Source: Ancylomarina salipaludis (GTDB lineage: Bacteria; Bacteroidota; Bacteroidia; Bacteroidales; Marinifilaceae). Taken from it: DNA of 64,000 nucleotides. The translations under genes were made by a program, and so were the position numbers. Of this stretch, positions 8,353-17,060 are shown in pieces (the first letter of the stretch is position 1; each line of letters begins with the position of its first letter). The stretch covers positions 124,001 to 188,000 of the forward strand of contig NZ_SAXA01000009.1 of the NCBI RefSeq assembly GCF_004122035.1, read 5' to 3'. The notes below the pieces were generated by a model. The model did no database searches and was not told where the DNA came from. It worked only from the letters and a program-made list of their open reading frames with translations.

Positions 8353-10533
8353 ATGAGAAAATTAGCATCATTGGTTTTGGTTTTAAGCCTTTTGTTGAGT
8401 TTTAGCCCTGCTAAAGCTGACGAAGGAATGTGGCTTTTATCATTACTTAAGAAACAGAATGTAGCAGAAATGCAGAAAATGGGCTTTAAATTAACTGCCC
8501 AGGATATTTATGACATTAACAACAACTGCTTGAAAGATGCGATTGTTGGTTTAGGAAAAGCAGGAAGACCTTTCCGTCATTTCTGTACAGGTGAAATTAT
8601 CTCTGATCAAGGATTATTCCTAACCAATCATCATTGTGGTTTCCCATCTATTCAATCTCACTCTACGACTGAGCACGACTATCTTGCTGATGGTTTCTGG
8701 GCTTACGACAAGAGCGAAGAATTAACAAATGAAGGCCTAACAGCTTCTATCTTGGTTCGTATGGAAGACGTAACTAAGAGAGTTTTGTCGACTGTAAATG
8801 ATGAGATGACAGAAGATGAGCGTTATGCTGCAATCGACAAAGTTGCTAAAGAAATTGAAACTGAAACTGAGAAAGATTCAGAATACAAGGCTAGCGTTAA
8901 AAGCATGTTCGAAGGCAATCAGTATTTTCTGTTTGTTTATGAAATTTATCAGGATGTTCGTTTGGTAGGTGCTCCTCCATCATCAATGGGTAAATTTGGT
9001 GGCGATACTGACAACTGGATGTGGCCACGTCATACTGCAGATTTCTCTATGTTCCGTATTTATACCGATGCTAACGGAAAATCAGCTACATACTCTCCTG
9101 ATAATGTACCATTGAAACCTAAGCATCACTTACCAGTTTCAATTAAAGGAGTTCAGGAAAAAGATTTTGCAATGATTATGGGTTTCCCGGGTACAACAAA
9201 CCGTTACCTAACTTCTTTTGGTTTAGAGGAAACAATGAAAATTACGAATCAGAATCGTTACGATATCAGAACTGTTAAGTTGAATACACTTAAAGAAGAT
9301 ATGGCAGCAGATCAGAAGATTCGTATTCAGTATGCATCAAAATATGCAGGTTCGGCTAACTATTGGAAATATTCAAACGAGCAGAACAAAGCTTTAAAGA
9401 GCTTGAATACAATGGCTGCTAAGAAAGAAATTGAAGCCAATTATTTAGCTTGGGTTAATAAAAAAGACAAAAGAGTTGCCAAATATGGCGATGCTTTAAA
9501 TATGATCGAAAAAGCTTATGCTGATCGTAAGGAGACTCGTAATGCTCTATCATATCTTGGAGAGGCGCTTTTACAAGGTCCTGAAATGTATATGTTTGCA
9601 ATTAAATCTACAGGTTTAATGAAGCAATTATCAGCTGAGGAGCAAGATAAAGACGCTATCGCTAAAACTATTGAAGGTCTTAAAGGAGCTGCGACAGCTT
9701 TTTATAAGGACTACAATATGTCAACTGACCAGAAGCTAATGGTTGCTCTTTTCGCTAAGTATGCTGAAAATATTGAGTTGGAAAAACGTCCGGAGATCTT
9801 TAAGGTTATTGCTGAAGAATATAACAATGATTTTGGAAAATTCGCAGAAGACGTTTATTCAAAATCAGTTTTCGCAACTCAGGAATCCTTTGATAAATTT
9901 ATCGAGAATCCAACTGCAGAGGCAATTTCTAACGACATGGCTTTCAAAGTAGGAAATTCGATAATTGATACTTATAGAGCGATTGCCGGTGAAATGAGCG
10001 AGGGTGCTGAGCAACTTCAGAAAGGTAAGCGTTTATTTGTTGACGGTTTGTTACAAATGAACAAGAAGAAGAATATGGCTCCGGATGCAAACTCTACTTT
10101 GCGTTTAACTTATGGTACTGTAGGTGGATATTCTCCTAAGGATGCTGTTTATTACAAACATTTCACAACCCTTAAGGGTGTGATGGAGAAGGAAGATGCT
10201 ACCAATCCAGAGTTTGTTGTTCCTGCTAAATTGAAAGAATTATATAGCAATAAAGATTTCGGTCAATATGCAGATCAGGATGGAAGACTTCACACTTGCT
10301 TCTTGACTAACAGTGATATCACTGGTGGTAATTCGGGTTCTCCTGTAATTAATGGTAATGGTGAATTAATTGGTACTGCTTTTGACGGTAACTCTGAAGC
10401 CATGTCAGGTGATATCGATTTTGAAGATAACCTTCAAAGATGTATTAACCTTGATGTTCGTTACACACTTTTCATCATTGAGAAATACGCAGGTGCTAAA
10501 AACCTAATCGACGAGATGACGATTGTAAAATAA
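8353..10533 (+). CDS. S46 family dipeptidyl peptidase (DPP7-like)
   Basis: 726 residues with a signal peptide ending at about residue 22. The trypsin-like triad of family S46 is visible: His in TNHHCG (H94), Asp in RHTADFSMFR (D230) and Ser in GNSGSP (S661). The GGDTDNWMWPRH block before D230 is typical of the family. S46 enzymes are periplasmic exopeptidases that release dipeptides from peptides in amino-acid-fermenting Bacteroidota. The residue 18 after the catalytic serine, which separates DPP7 (Gly) from DPP11 (Arg), is G679 here, suggesting DPP7-like preference for hydrophobic P1 residues rather than Asp/Glu. Transcribed alone: own promoter, terminator right after the stop. Confidence 0.95.
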   Translation: MRKLASLVLVLSLLLSFSPAKADEGMWLLSLLKKQNVAEMQKMGFKLTAQDIYDINNNCLKDAIVGLGKAGRPFRHFCTGEIISDQGLFLTNHHCGFPSIQSHSTTEHDYLADGFWAYDKSEELTNEGLTASILVRMEDVTKRVLSTVNDEMTEDERYAAIDKVAKEIETETEKDSEYKASVKSMFEGNQYFLFVYEIYQDVRLVGAPPSSMGKFGGDTDNWMWPRHTADFSMFRIYTDANGKSATYSPDNVPLKPKHHLPVSIKGVQEKDFAMIMGFPGTTNRYLTSFGLEETMKITNQNRYDIRTVKLNTLKEDMAADQKIRIQYASKYAGSANYWKYSNEQNKALKSLNTMAAKKEIEANYLAWVNKKDKRVAKYGDALNMIEKAYADRKETRNALSYLGEALLQGPEMYMFAIKSTGLMKQLSAEEQDKDAIAKTIEGLKGAATAFYKDYNMSTDQKLMVALFAKYAENIELEKRPEIFKVIAEEYNNDFGKFAEDVYSKSVFATQESFDKFIENPTAEAISNDMAFKVGNSIIDTYRAIAGEMSEGAEQLQKGKRLFVDGLLQMNKKKNMAPDANSTLRLTYGTVGGYSPKDAVYYKHFTTLKGVMEKEDATNPEFVVPAKLKELYSNKDFGQYADQDGRLHTCFLTNSDITGGNSGSPVINGNGELIGTAFDGNSEAMSGDIDFEDNLQRCINLDVRYTLFIIEKYAGAKNLIDEMTIVK

Positions 10534-10580
10534 TCTCACTTACGATATTATCAGTTTAAAACTGACTCTACAAAATAAAA

Positions 10581-10611
10581 GGATGTTCGATTGATCGGAC
10601 ATCCTTTTTTG
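10581..10611 (+). terminator. Rho-independent terminator after the S46 peptidase gene
   Basis: GGATGT and ACATCC flank an inner CGAT/ATCG pair, followed by TTTTTTG. It lies 48 bases after the stop. Confidence 0.85.
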
Positions 10612-10677
10612 TTATCTTAATATCCACTAAATTTGGGCAAAATATCATATCTGTATCTCGATTAAATCGCAACTTGA

Positions 10678-11133
10678 ATGGGAAGAAAAATTACCATGTA
10701 TACCGATGGCGCATGTAGTGGCAATCCGGGCCCCGGAGGCTATGGAACAGTCCTGATATCGGGTAAACATCGCAAAGATTTAGCCGAAGGATACAAATTA
10801 ACAACCAATAATCGAATGGAGCTTCTTGCAGTTATTGTTGGCTTGGAAGCCCTGAAGGAAGAGGGCTGTGAGGTCACGATTTATTCTGATTCGAAGTATG
10901 TTGTGGATGCGGTTGAGAAGAAGTGGGTTTTTGGTTGGGAAAAAAAACGTTTTAAAGACAAGAAGAACCCCGATCTCTGGCTACGCTTTTTAAAAATCTA
11001 TCGCAAACATCAGGTTAAATTTATTTGGGTGAAGGGGCATGCCAACATCCCCGGTAACGAATTGGCTGATAAACTGGCAGTCATGGCATCTCAAAAACCG
11101 AATTTACCTGAAGATGTTGGCTATAAAGCTTAA
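10678..11133 (+). CDS. rnhA: Ribonuclease HI
   Basis: 151 residues, close to E. coli RNase HI in length. The catalytic carboxylates are D10 (YTDGACSGNPGPGG), E48 (NNRMELLAV), D71 (YSDSKYVVDA) and D131 (GNELADKLA), with the catalytic-loop H121 in VKGHAN. The enzyme cuts the RNA strand of RNA-DNA hybrids during replication and R-loop removal. The terminator just upstream and a TAAATTTG element at 10628-10635, 42 bases before the ATG, suggest it has its own promoter. It converges on the DUF5362 gene with 3 bases between stops. Confidence 0.97.
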   Translation: MGRKITMYTDGACSGNPGPGGYGTVLISGKHRKDLAEGYKLTTNNRMELLAVIVGLEALKEEGCEVTIYSDSKYVVDAVEKKWVFGWEKKRFKDKKNPDLWLRFLKIYRKHQVKFIWVKGHANIPGNELADKLAVMASQKPNLPEDVGYKA

Positions 11134-11136
11134 TTG

Positions 11137-11562
11137 CTAGCATATTAAAATTAGACAGGTAATTGTCAGAGGGTATAAGCAAAGAAGAATAATCATCAAT
11201 ATACCAATATAGCGGTAATAGGCTTTCAGTTCCTGAAAAGCATGTCTCAATACATCCTGATCGTTTTGATTTAAGGCCCTTCGGGTATATCTGGCAAAAA
11301 GGTAGAGGTAATTCGATGGGAAATACACCAATATGGCCATTGCTAAAAAGAAGAGAGTGATTGCCAGTCTGGGTAGTTTGTAATTGATATGGCACTCGAT
11401 GTTGGCAGCCACCAAAGGGAAAACAATGGTATAAAGCAACAAAAAGCCAAACTTGATAAAACCTAAAATGGCCAGGAATTTACCCCATTTTGCGATTTCT
11501 CTGAGATAGTCTTTTGATTGCTCATCGATACAAATAGCCTTAAAATCTGTAGTTTCTTTCAT
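11137..11562 (-). CDS. DUF5362-like membrane protein
   Basis: About 141 residues from the ATG at 11562 (another ATG six codons upstream at 11580 is possible). The sequence DEQSKDYLREIAKWGKFLAI followed by two central hydrophobic segments, a LNQNDQDVLRHAFQELKAYY helix and a last hydrophobic segment fits DUF5362, a Bacteroidota inner-membrane family without known function. Three or four membrane segments are predicted by eye. It is convergent with rnhA and lies upstream of yjjW on the same strand order but is read separately from it (63 bases between the yjjI/yjjW coding block end and its start, pointing the same way). It could be the last gene of the yjjI-yjjW unit. Confidence 0.75.
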   Translation of the reverse strand: MKETTDFKAICIDEQSKDYLREIAKWGKFLAILGFIKFGFLLLYTIVFPLVAANIECHINYKLPRLAITLFFLAMAILVYFPSNYLYLFARYTRRALNQNDQDVLRHAFQELKAYYRYIGILMIILLCLYPLTITCLILIC

Positions 11563-11625
11563 AACGAAGGAATTTAACACATCCTTTAAGTTACAAATTT
11601 TTGGTGAGAAAAAGAGGGTGTCAAA

Positions 11626-12483
11626 TTAGATGACAAGGAGTTTATGTTTGTCAGATTCAAGTATTTCGACTGCTTGTGCAATGTCCAGCTGAGTAGGTTC
11701 TGATAGGTAATGGTATTTTTCTCTGATCCCATGCTTGCGTAATTTGATTAATACTTTCCTGACTTCAGGTGAAAGACTCTGCATAAAACCCGAGATTGTT
11801 TCAATTTCCTCTTTGCTGTTATTATAGCCGGGAACAAGCACAAGGCGGAGTTCGCTTAATTTGTTTTTACTATCGAGATATCGAATTGAGTTCAGGATTT
11901 TTTCATTGGTATGCCCAGTGATTTTTTTGTGCACATCCGACGAATAGGCCTTGATATCGAGCATAAAACCATCGACCCAATCGAGCACTTGATTCCATCT
12001 GTTTTCATCAATATTTCCGTTGGAATCGACTAGAATTGATAAATGATTGAGTTCCGGATGTGTTTTAATCGAAATGAATAATTGCTTTAAGAATTCGCTT
12101 TGTAACATCACTTCGCCTCCTGAAACCGTAATTCCCGAGATAAAATCTTTCACTTCCTCAATCTCAGAAATCAGATGCTCAACAGTCATTTTTTTATAGA
12201 AAGGGCTGCTGTTTTCAGGGCAATTTTTTAGACAGTTGTCGCAATGCGTACAGGTACTTGCGTTGTGAATGATCTGTTTGTTCGAGGCATCAATTTTTAA
12301 ACTTTGCGTCGGGCAGTTTTGTACACAAAGCCCGCACAAATTGCACAATCCGATGGTATGCGAATTGTGACAATACAGGCAATTGAGGTTACAGGCCTGA
12401 AAGAAAATAACCATTCGGTTTCCGGGACCATCAATCACACTCGATTTGATGATGCCACTAATATTGGCCTGCAGTTCGCTCAT
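11626..12483 (-). CDS. yjjW: YjjW-type glycyl radical enzyme activase (radical SAM)
   Basis: I set the start at the ATG at 12483 (protein MSELQANISGIIKSS), giving 285 residues; a longer frame exists but would put an unrelated tail before the radical SAM domain. C31, C35 and C38 form the CX3CX2C cluster motif that binds the SAM-cleaving 4Fe-4S cluster. Two ferredoxin-type cysteine sets follow (C47, C50, C53, C57 and C78, C81, C84, C88), as in activases of glycyl radical enzymes. GGEVMLQ is the usual SAM-binding GGE motif. The start codon overlaps the end of yjjI by 26 bases, so translation is probably coupled. It would install the glycyl radical on YjjI. Confidence 0.93.
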   Translation of the reverse strand: MSELQANISGIIKSSVIDGPGNRMVIFFQACNLNCLYCHNSHTIGLCNLCGLCVQNCPTQSLKIDASNKQIIHNASTCTHCDNCLKNCPENSSPFYKKMTVEHLISEIEEVKDFISGITVSGGEVMLQSEFLKQLFISIKTHPELNHLSILVDSNGNIDENRWNQVLDWVDGFMLDIKAYSSDVHKKITGHTNEKILNSIRYLDSKNKLSELRLVLVPGYNNSKEEIETISGFMQSLSPEVRKVLIKLRKHGIREKYHYLSEPTQLDIAQAVEILESDKHKLLVI

Positions 12484-14035
12484 GTGAATCGATTCTTTTT
12501 GCAATACGTTTGTCGACATCGGCATTGTCCATCGAATTGGCAGCAAACAGAGCGCTCCCATATCTCGAACCTTCTTCTCTAAAATCTTTCAGGTCACTTC
12601 GGCGAACCAAATAGCCTGTGATTCGAATAAATTCACTATCCGACAGATTAAAGGTGAACATTCGCATTCCCTTTTTAAAAGCCCCTTTGATGATATCTAA
12701 AATGGCAGAAGGGTTTCTTTTGATGGTTTCATCAAAGTGGAATATGTCGCTAATGCCACCATTAAACAGGTGATGATGCGGGGCGACCGTGTTGATGTGT
12801 GCGTAAATATCAGGCTCTTCACCGATGGGAATTCTGGCCCCGGCTGTCTCCTCAATATCGATATCAATACCAGACTGTGCATGAAAGAAAGCTTTGCCAT
12901 TGTTGGCCTCGCAATAGGGCAATGGTCTTGAATCAACCTGCTTCTTCATTTCCTCAAGGATTCGATGTGCCAGTTGATTGGCTTCTTCATGTTTACCATA
13001 GCAGTAGTTGTGACCACTAGACGCCATCAATTGATTCACACACTCGGCTAGCCCATAGAAACCAAACATAGCCGAGAAGTTTTCAAGTGATATAATGCCT
13101 TCTTGTGCCAGGAAATCATTCTGAAAATAGTTTACTGTTTCAACCAAATACTTAATTCTGGCTTCGATAATATCGAGAGTGATCTGACAATATTTAGGAA
13201 GCGTTTCTGAAATGAAAGCTTCAGCATTTCCCTGGTGACTATCCGTAATTTTTTTCAGGTTCAGACGAATCAGCGTATGCGAGCCTCCTCCTTGGGGTAG
13301 GGAATTATAACAGCTGACAACACCATAATCAGATTTAAAATCGGCAGCAGTCATTTTGTGGTTGGCAATATGAGGCTTTGCAACTTCAAAAACTGTTTGG
13401 GCAGCTTCAATCAGAAGGTCGTCAGACGTTATATCTGTGTCGTATTTTAATGTCAGATTCGGAACCACCTGTTTAAGTTCGCGCTCAATCCTCAATATGG
13501 TTCGGGCAATCACATTATCCTCTGGGCCAATGTTGGCATGCACAAAAGCGTCAGGTAGGGTTCTGTCGATATATCGCCAAAAGAGTTTTAATTTTTTGGT
13601 GATGGCTTCCTCAGACAGATCGCCTGTGAAGGGAAGGAGTAGCTGATCGATATTCCCCAGATAAACCGAATACCCTGTTATTGAAGGCACATGAGCATAA
13701 AGAATGGAAAGAAAATTGATGGCTTCATCCAAATCGGTTGGAGGATCAAGCTCAAGATATTTCACGCCTTTTTTTAAAGCCAGTTTATAATCCGGCAGAA
13801 TGTAGCGGGGGCGATAAGGGGCTGATCCTTCGAACAGGTCACAAATCACCTTTTCATTTAAAGCTGTCATGGCTTCAGCCGACACCTCAGGATAGCTTTG
13901 CGTGCTTTCGGCAATATAGGCCAGGTGGTGTTTTTTCTGTTTGTAATCTAAGCTCCCGTCTGTTAAAATGGTGCGAACTCTATTCTTAATTTCTTCCATA
14001 ATCTGGTTTTCCTTTCGCTCAATATTCGTCATCAA
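12458..14035 (-). CDS. yjjI: YjjI family glycyl radical enzyme
   Basis: 525 residues, similar along its length to what I recall of E. coli YjjI (DUF3029): RPRYILPDY, LDRT-like RTLPDAFVHANIGP, SCYNSLP, ARIPIGEEPD, HHHLFNGGISDI. The glycyl radical loop is RITGYLVRRSDL with the radical-bearing glycine at G474, and C242 in VVSCYNSLP is the candidate catalytic cysteine. The ATG at 13999 is an alternative start. Glycyl radical enzymes act only without oxygen, so this supports an anaerobic phase of life. The reaction of YjjI is, as far as I know, not established. It is followed by its activase with a 26-base overlap. Confidence 0.95.
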   Translation of the reverse strand: MMTNIERKENQIMEEIKNRVRTILTDGSLDYKQKKHHLAYIAESTQSYPEVSAEAMTALNEKVICDLFEGSAPYRPRYILPDYKLALKKGVKYLELDPPTDLDEAINFLSILYAHVPSITGYSVYLGNIDQLLLPFTGDLSEEAITKKLKLFWRYIDRTLPDAFVHANIGPEDNVIARTILRIERELKQVVPNLTLKYDTDITSDDLLIEAAQTVFEVAKPHIANHKMTAADFKSDYGVVSCYNSLPQGGGSHTLIRLNLKKITDSHQGNAEAFISETLPKYCQITLDIIEARIKYLVETVNYFQNDFLAQEGIISLENFSAMFGFYGLAECVNQLMASSGHNYCYGKHEEANQLAHRILEEMKKQVDSRPLPYCEANNGKAFFHAQSGIDIDIEETAGARIPIGEEPDIYAHINTVAPHHHLFNGGISDIFHFDETIKRNPSAILDIIKGAFKKGMRMFTFNLSDSEFIRITGYLVRRSDLKDFREEGSRYGSALFAANSMDNADVDKRIAKRIDSHERTAGQY

Positions 14036-14488
14036 AAATAGTTAAAAGGCAGCTCTATACGAAAAGCTTTGGATAACTAATTTTCTTGTTATAAGATGCC
14101 CTTAAATATGGAGATGCCACAGTCGCACATAAAAACAAATTTTACAGGCTACTATCGTTTTATAGCGGATATGTAAAACTTAGATTGCTATTAATTCGTA
14201 ATCTATTTTTATTTATTCTTGGGTTCTTGTTAAGAATTAAAAATAAATTATCAGTAATTCAATTTATAATGAATACAACAGGTGTTTGAATATCAATATT
14301 TAGAAATATAACCTCAACAATCCTTTTACTACTCATAACAATATCTTAAATTAAAGTATTTGTGCTGTTTATTGTATGAGTTTGTCAGTATATTATCATG
14401 ACAATTCGTATTTATTTGGATTTTTATCTATAAAGATTTTGTAAATTTAGTATGCCTGTGGATTATTACTGTAATCAAATCCTGAGAT
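14036..14488. other. Intergenic region, 453 bases, between divergent yjjI and the HTH gene
   Basis: A/T-rich with no open frame of note, no clear hairpin terminator and no perfect TAnnTTTG on either strand. TAAATTTA at 14452-14459 is a one-off match 29 bases before the HTH gene. I looked for an FNR/CRP-type TTGAT-N4-ATCAA palindrome that would fit anaerobic control of yjjI and did not find one. Confidence 0.5.
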
Positions 14489-14803
14489 ATGAAAAAATAT
14501 GCACCTGTAAATGAGTTAATTCTGTTCGAAATGAAGAAGCAAGGGCTCAATACCATTGATTTAGCCCAAAGATTACACCTGAGTAATTCGTCGACCTATT
14601 ATCTCTTAAGCCGATCAAGCATTCAAATCGACAGGCTTTGGGAAATATGTGAAGTTTTACAAATTAATTTCTTTCAGATTTTATCGAATCAGTTACAAAT
14701 TGAGAATTCGGATGGGCGCCCTGTGGATGAGGAAAAGGAAGCCTTAAAAGCTGAAAACAAAACCCTGAAAGAGGTGATCAAGTTGTTGGGCAGCGGTAGT
14801 TAG
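14489..14803 (+). CDS. Small XRE-type helix-turn-helix protein
   Basis: 104 residues. Residues 6-68 read as a Cro/C1-type helix-turn-helix: LNTIDLAQRLHLSNSSTYYLL for helices 2-3 and IDRLWEICEVLQINFFQIL for the packing helices. Residues 75-100 are charged and predicted helical (EEKEALKAENKTLKEVIKLL), likely a dimerising coiled coil. It resembles small Bacteroidota regulators of unknown target. It stands divergent to yjjI with 453 bases between, so it could act on that promoter, but nothing in the sequence proves this. No recombinase, toxin or phage gene is next to it. Confidence 0.8.
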   Translation: MKKYAPVNELILFEMKKQGLNTIDLAQRLHLSNSSTYYLLSRSSIQIDRLWEICEVLQINFFQILSNQLQIENSDGRPVDEEKEALKAENKTLKEVIKLLGSGS

Positions 14804-14828
14804 TACATGAAATCAAACCTGCTTCCAC

Positions 14829-15833
14829 TTACAGAGGATACTGCTTTGCCGCATCTCTGATACTATCTTCCACACTGATAAATTTAAAATCCAAAGCCTC
14901 CTTAATTTTCTGATTGGAGTAATAGGTGCAGTTGTGCGATGATCGGGCAGTGGCACGTGTTAAGCCCGGTTCTTTAAACAGGAAAATCTTTTTCAAATAA
15001 GCCAGTCTCCAGGCAATTCCTGTTAAAAAGGGTGAAGCATATTTGTTTGGCTCCGGTAGGTTCAATGCTTTTGCAATGGTTTTGAAGATGAATTCGTAAC
15101 TGTAATTATCAGAGTTCAGTAAAAAACGCTGGTTTTTAATATCAGAATCCATAAGCAGAACCATGGCTTTGCTGACATCTCTCACATCGACATAACCCGT
15201 TATGCCACGGGTGAAATATTTCAGACCTTTAGCCACGGTTGTGAATAGCTGTGACGATCCTTTGTGCCAATGACCTGGCCCTAATATAATAGAGGGGTTG
15301 ACTATAACAGCATCCAGTCCTTCTTCGATACCCCGCCAAACCTCAAGTTCTGAATTGAATTTACTCATCGAATAGTCTGAACGTTTATCCTCAGGACTCC
15401 AGGGGGTTGTTTCGCATACCATTTCCCCTTTTTCCTCGGGGGTACCCAGTGCTGCAACCGAACTAACAAAGCAGAGTTTTTGAATCTTATGATCCAAACA
15501 GGTATTAACGAGATTGCGCGTCCCTTCTACATTAATTCGTTTTATTTTCGCCTTGTCAGCTTTTTTGAATGAGACAATAGCGGCACAATGATAGACTTTT
15601 GTAACCCCTTCAAAGGCATCTTCCAAAGACTCGATGTCCAGCATATCGCCATCTACCCATTCAATCTTATCAAAGAGTTCGTCAGCAGAATCAGAATAGT
15701 AGGAGAAGCACTCACGCACGTGCTGCAAAGAGCTGTTTGCTCTTTTTAGGGCACGAATGTTTTCGCCTTTTTTTGCCAAATCGAAAAGTAAATGTGAACC
15801 GACCAAACCGGTACCGCCAGTAACTAGAATCAT
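14829..15833 (-). CDS. NAD(P)-dependent epimerase/reductase (extended SDR)
   Basis: 334 residues. GGTGLVG (6-12) is the Rossmann nucleotide-binding motif; Y154 and K158 in DYSMSK form the YxxxK active site, and FVSSVAALG supplies the catalytic serine region. The overall pattern fits the extended short-chain dehydrogenase group near dihydroflavonol 4-reductase or 3-beta-hydroxysteroid dehydrogenase-like proteins, which in bacteria have varied or unknown substrates. It is read toward the HTH gene, with 25 bases between stops, and follows the OsmC gene by 73 bases in the same direction, so the two may share a message. Cytoplasmic. Confidence 0.9.
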   Translation of the reverse strand: MILVTGGTGLVGSHLLFDLAKKGENIRALKRANSSLQHVRECFSYYSDSADELFDKIEWVDGDMLDIESLEDAFEGVTKVYHCAAIVSFKKADKAKIKRINVEGTRNLVNTCLDHKIQKLCFVSSVAALGTPEEKGEMVCETTPWSPEDKRSDYSMSKFNSELEVWRGIEEGLDAVIVNPSIILGPGHWHKGSSQLFTTVAKGLKYFTRGITGYVDVRDVSKAMVLLMDSDIKNQRFLLNSDNYSYEFIFKTIAKALNLPEPNKYASPFLTGIAWRLAYLKKIFLFKEPGLTRATARSSHNCTYYSNQKIKEALDFKFISVEDSIRDAAKQYPL

Positions 15834-15906
15834 CTTGTAAAATTAATGAGAAAACGAGAGTAGAGTTAATGAGCCGAAATGAACTCACTAACTCAAAATT
15901 CATTCA

Positions 15907-16317
15907 CTATTTAGGCCAAATCATTTTAATGCTTTGTTTCATGTTTGGACTCACACTTAGTGGAACCGGGCTGGTTCCGGCAACTGATTCGATGATTTTC
16001 TTTTCTTCGTCAGTATAAGCTTTGTCAGGGAAAATAAATTCCGCAACCACTTCATCAACACGACGAGGATCAGCTGCCATTATTTTGGTGATGTTTAGCT
16101 CTGTTCCAACAATGTCGATATTGTTATCGCGAGCCACAATGCCCATGATGGTCATAATGCACGATCCGAATGAGGTTGCCATCAAATCGGTTGGCGAAAA
16201 AGCTTCGCCTTTGCCCTGATTGTCAACGGGCGCATCGGTGTAAATTTTATTTCCCGATTGCAAGTGAATATTTTCAGTTCTTAGATCGCCTAAGTAGGTT
16301 GTTTTTACTGTTGTCAT
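15907..16317 (-). CDS. OsmC/Ohr-type protein lacking the second cysteine
   Basis: 136 residues with the OsmC fold pattern: AFSPTDLMATSFGSCIMT around residues 39-56 carries the reactive cysteine C53. OsmC and Ohr proteins reduce organic hydroperoxides with a pair of cysteines. Here the second one, usually in a CPV motif, is replaced: the sequence reads AGTSPVPLSV, with serine (AGC) at residue 116. No other cysteine exists in the protein, so the classic disulfide cycle cannot occur within one subunit. It may use a one-cysteine mechanism or have another role, as in YhfA-like members. Probably co-transcribed with the reductase gene downstream. Confidence 0.9.
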   Translation of the reverse strand: MTTVKTTYLGDLRTENIHLQSGNKIYTDAPVDNQGKGEAFSPTDLMATSFGSCIMTIMGIVARDNNIDIVGTELNITKIMAADPRRVDEVVAEFIFPDKAYTDEEKKIIESVAGTSPVPLSVSPNMKQSIKMIWPK

Positions 16318-16369
16318 ATTGATTAAAATTAATAGTTGTCAAATCTTATAATTATCCACAAATATAGTC

Positions 16370-16400
16370 TGTCCACGAATTTCTCAAATTAACACAAATT
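16370..16400 (+). repeat. Left arm of a 31-base inverted repeat around the GxxExxY gene
   Basis: Begins TGTCCACGAATTTCTC and ends ACACAAATT. Its reverse complement recurs at 16883-16913 with two mismatches. A further degenerate copy of the same motif in the opposite orientation lies at about 16411-16447, so this side can also fold on itself. Confidence 0.85.
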
Positions 16401-16498
16401 TTATAGAATAATTTGAATTTGAGAGAATCTGTGAAATTTGTGGATTTTAATTCTAAAAGTAGATAATTACGAACGACATAAATTATCACAAATCTATT

Positions 16499-16882
16499 TT
16501 ATAGAATGACTCGTTTGTATTGCAAGCTCTTTGATCCAAAATTAATAAGTAAACCGATCTTCATATCTGTGGCTTTTAAATAATTTAAAAGTTGTGCGTA
16601 GTGTGAGTCTTCCAATGTTTTAACTGCTTTAAGTTCTATGATTATTTCACCATAACAGATAAAGTCAGCAATATATTTCTTTTTAAGTTTTTGTCCACGA
16701 TAACTTACATCAATTTCGACTTCTCTTTTGAAAGGAAGAGATTCTCGATCAAATTCAATTTCCAGAGCTTCTTGATATATTGCTTCAAGAAAGCCAGGTC
16801 CCAATTCCGAGTGAACATACATGCAGCAACCAATAATCTCATAACATTCATCTTTATAAATGTAGTTTTTATTTAGTTCCAT
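16499..16882 (-). CDS. GxxExxY family protein (PD-(D/E)xK nuclease-like)
   Basis: 127 residues. The family-naming motif is G30-x-x-E33-x-x-Y36 in GPGFLEAIYQEAL. Downstream, D73, E83 and K85 (ADFI then IIELKAVK) form a PD-(D/E)xK-like nuclease core. No biochemical function of GxxExxY proteins is established to my knowledge; they occur patchily, often in many copies and as insertions, which hints at mobility. The gene is boxed by a 31-base inverted repeat whose right arm ends exactly at the base before the start codon and whose left arm lies about 100 bases beyond the stop. No neighbouring transposase or integrase is present. Confidence 0.92.
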   Translation of the reverse strand: MELNKNYIYKDECYEIIGCCMYVHSELGPGFLEAIYQEALEIEFDRESLPFKREVEIDVSYRGQKLKKKYIADFICYGEIIIELKAVKTLEDSHYAQLLNYLKATDMKIGLLINFGSKSLQYKRVIL

Positions 16883-16913
16883 AATTTGGGTTAATTTGAG
16901 AAATTTGTGGACA
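16883..16913 (-). repeat. Right arm of the 31-base inverted repeat around the GxxExxY gene
   Basis: Reads AATTTGGGTTAATTTGAG then AAATTTGTGGACA on the plus strand, the reverse complement of 16370-16400 with 29 of 31 bases matching. It abuts the GxxExxY start codon, so it is also the leader of that gene. The rest of the stretch to 17242 holds only the ileS promoter region. Confidence 0.85.
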
Positions 16914-17060
16914 TCAAAACTTTAGGGTTTATTAACGAATCCAAAGCTAAATATATTTATTAATTTCGGATTATAAGTATTTTTCGCTTTGAGCTTAAAA
17001 TTTGTCCTTTAGCCAGCTCATTTGCATGCTCTTATTCATTTGATTAAGTGTTGAGTATCG

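Noticed and set aside
14036-14488. FNR/CRP-type palindrome for anaerobic control of yjjI
   Set aside because: No TTGAT-N4-ATCAA or close variant was found.
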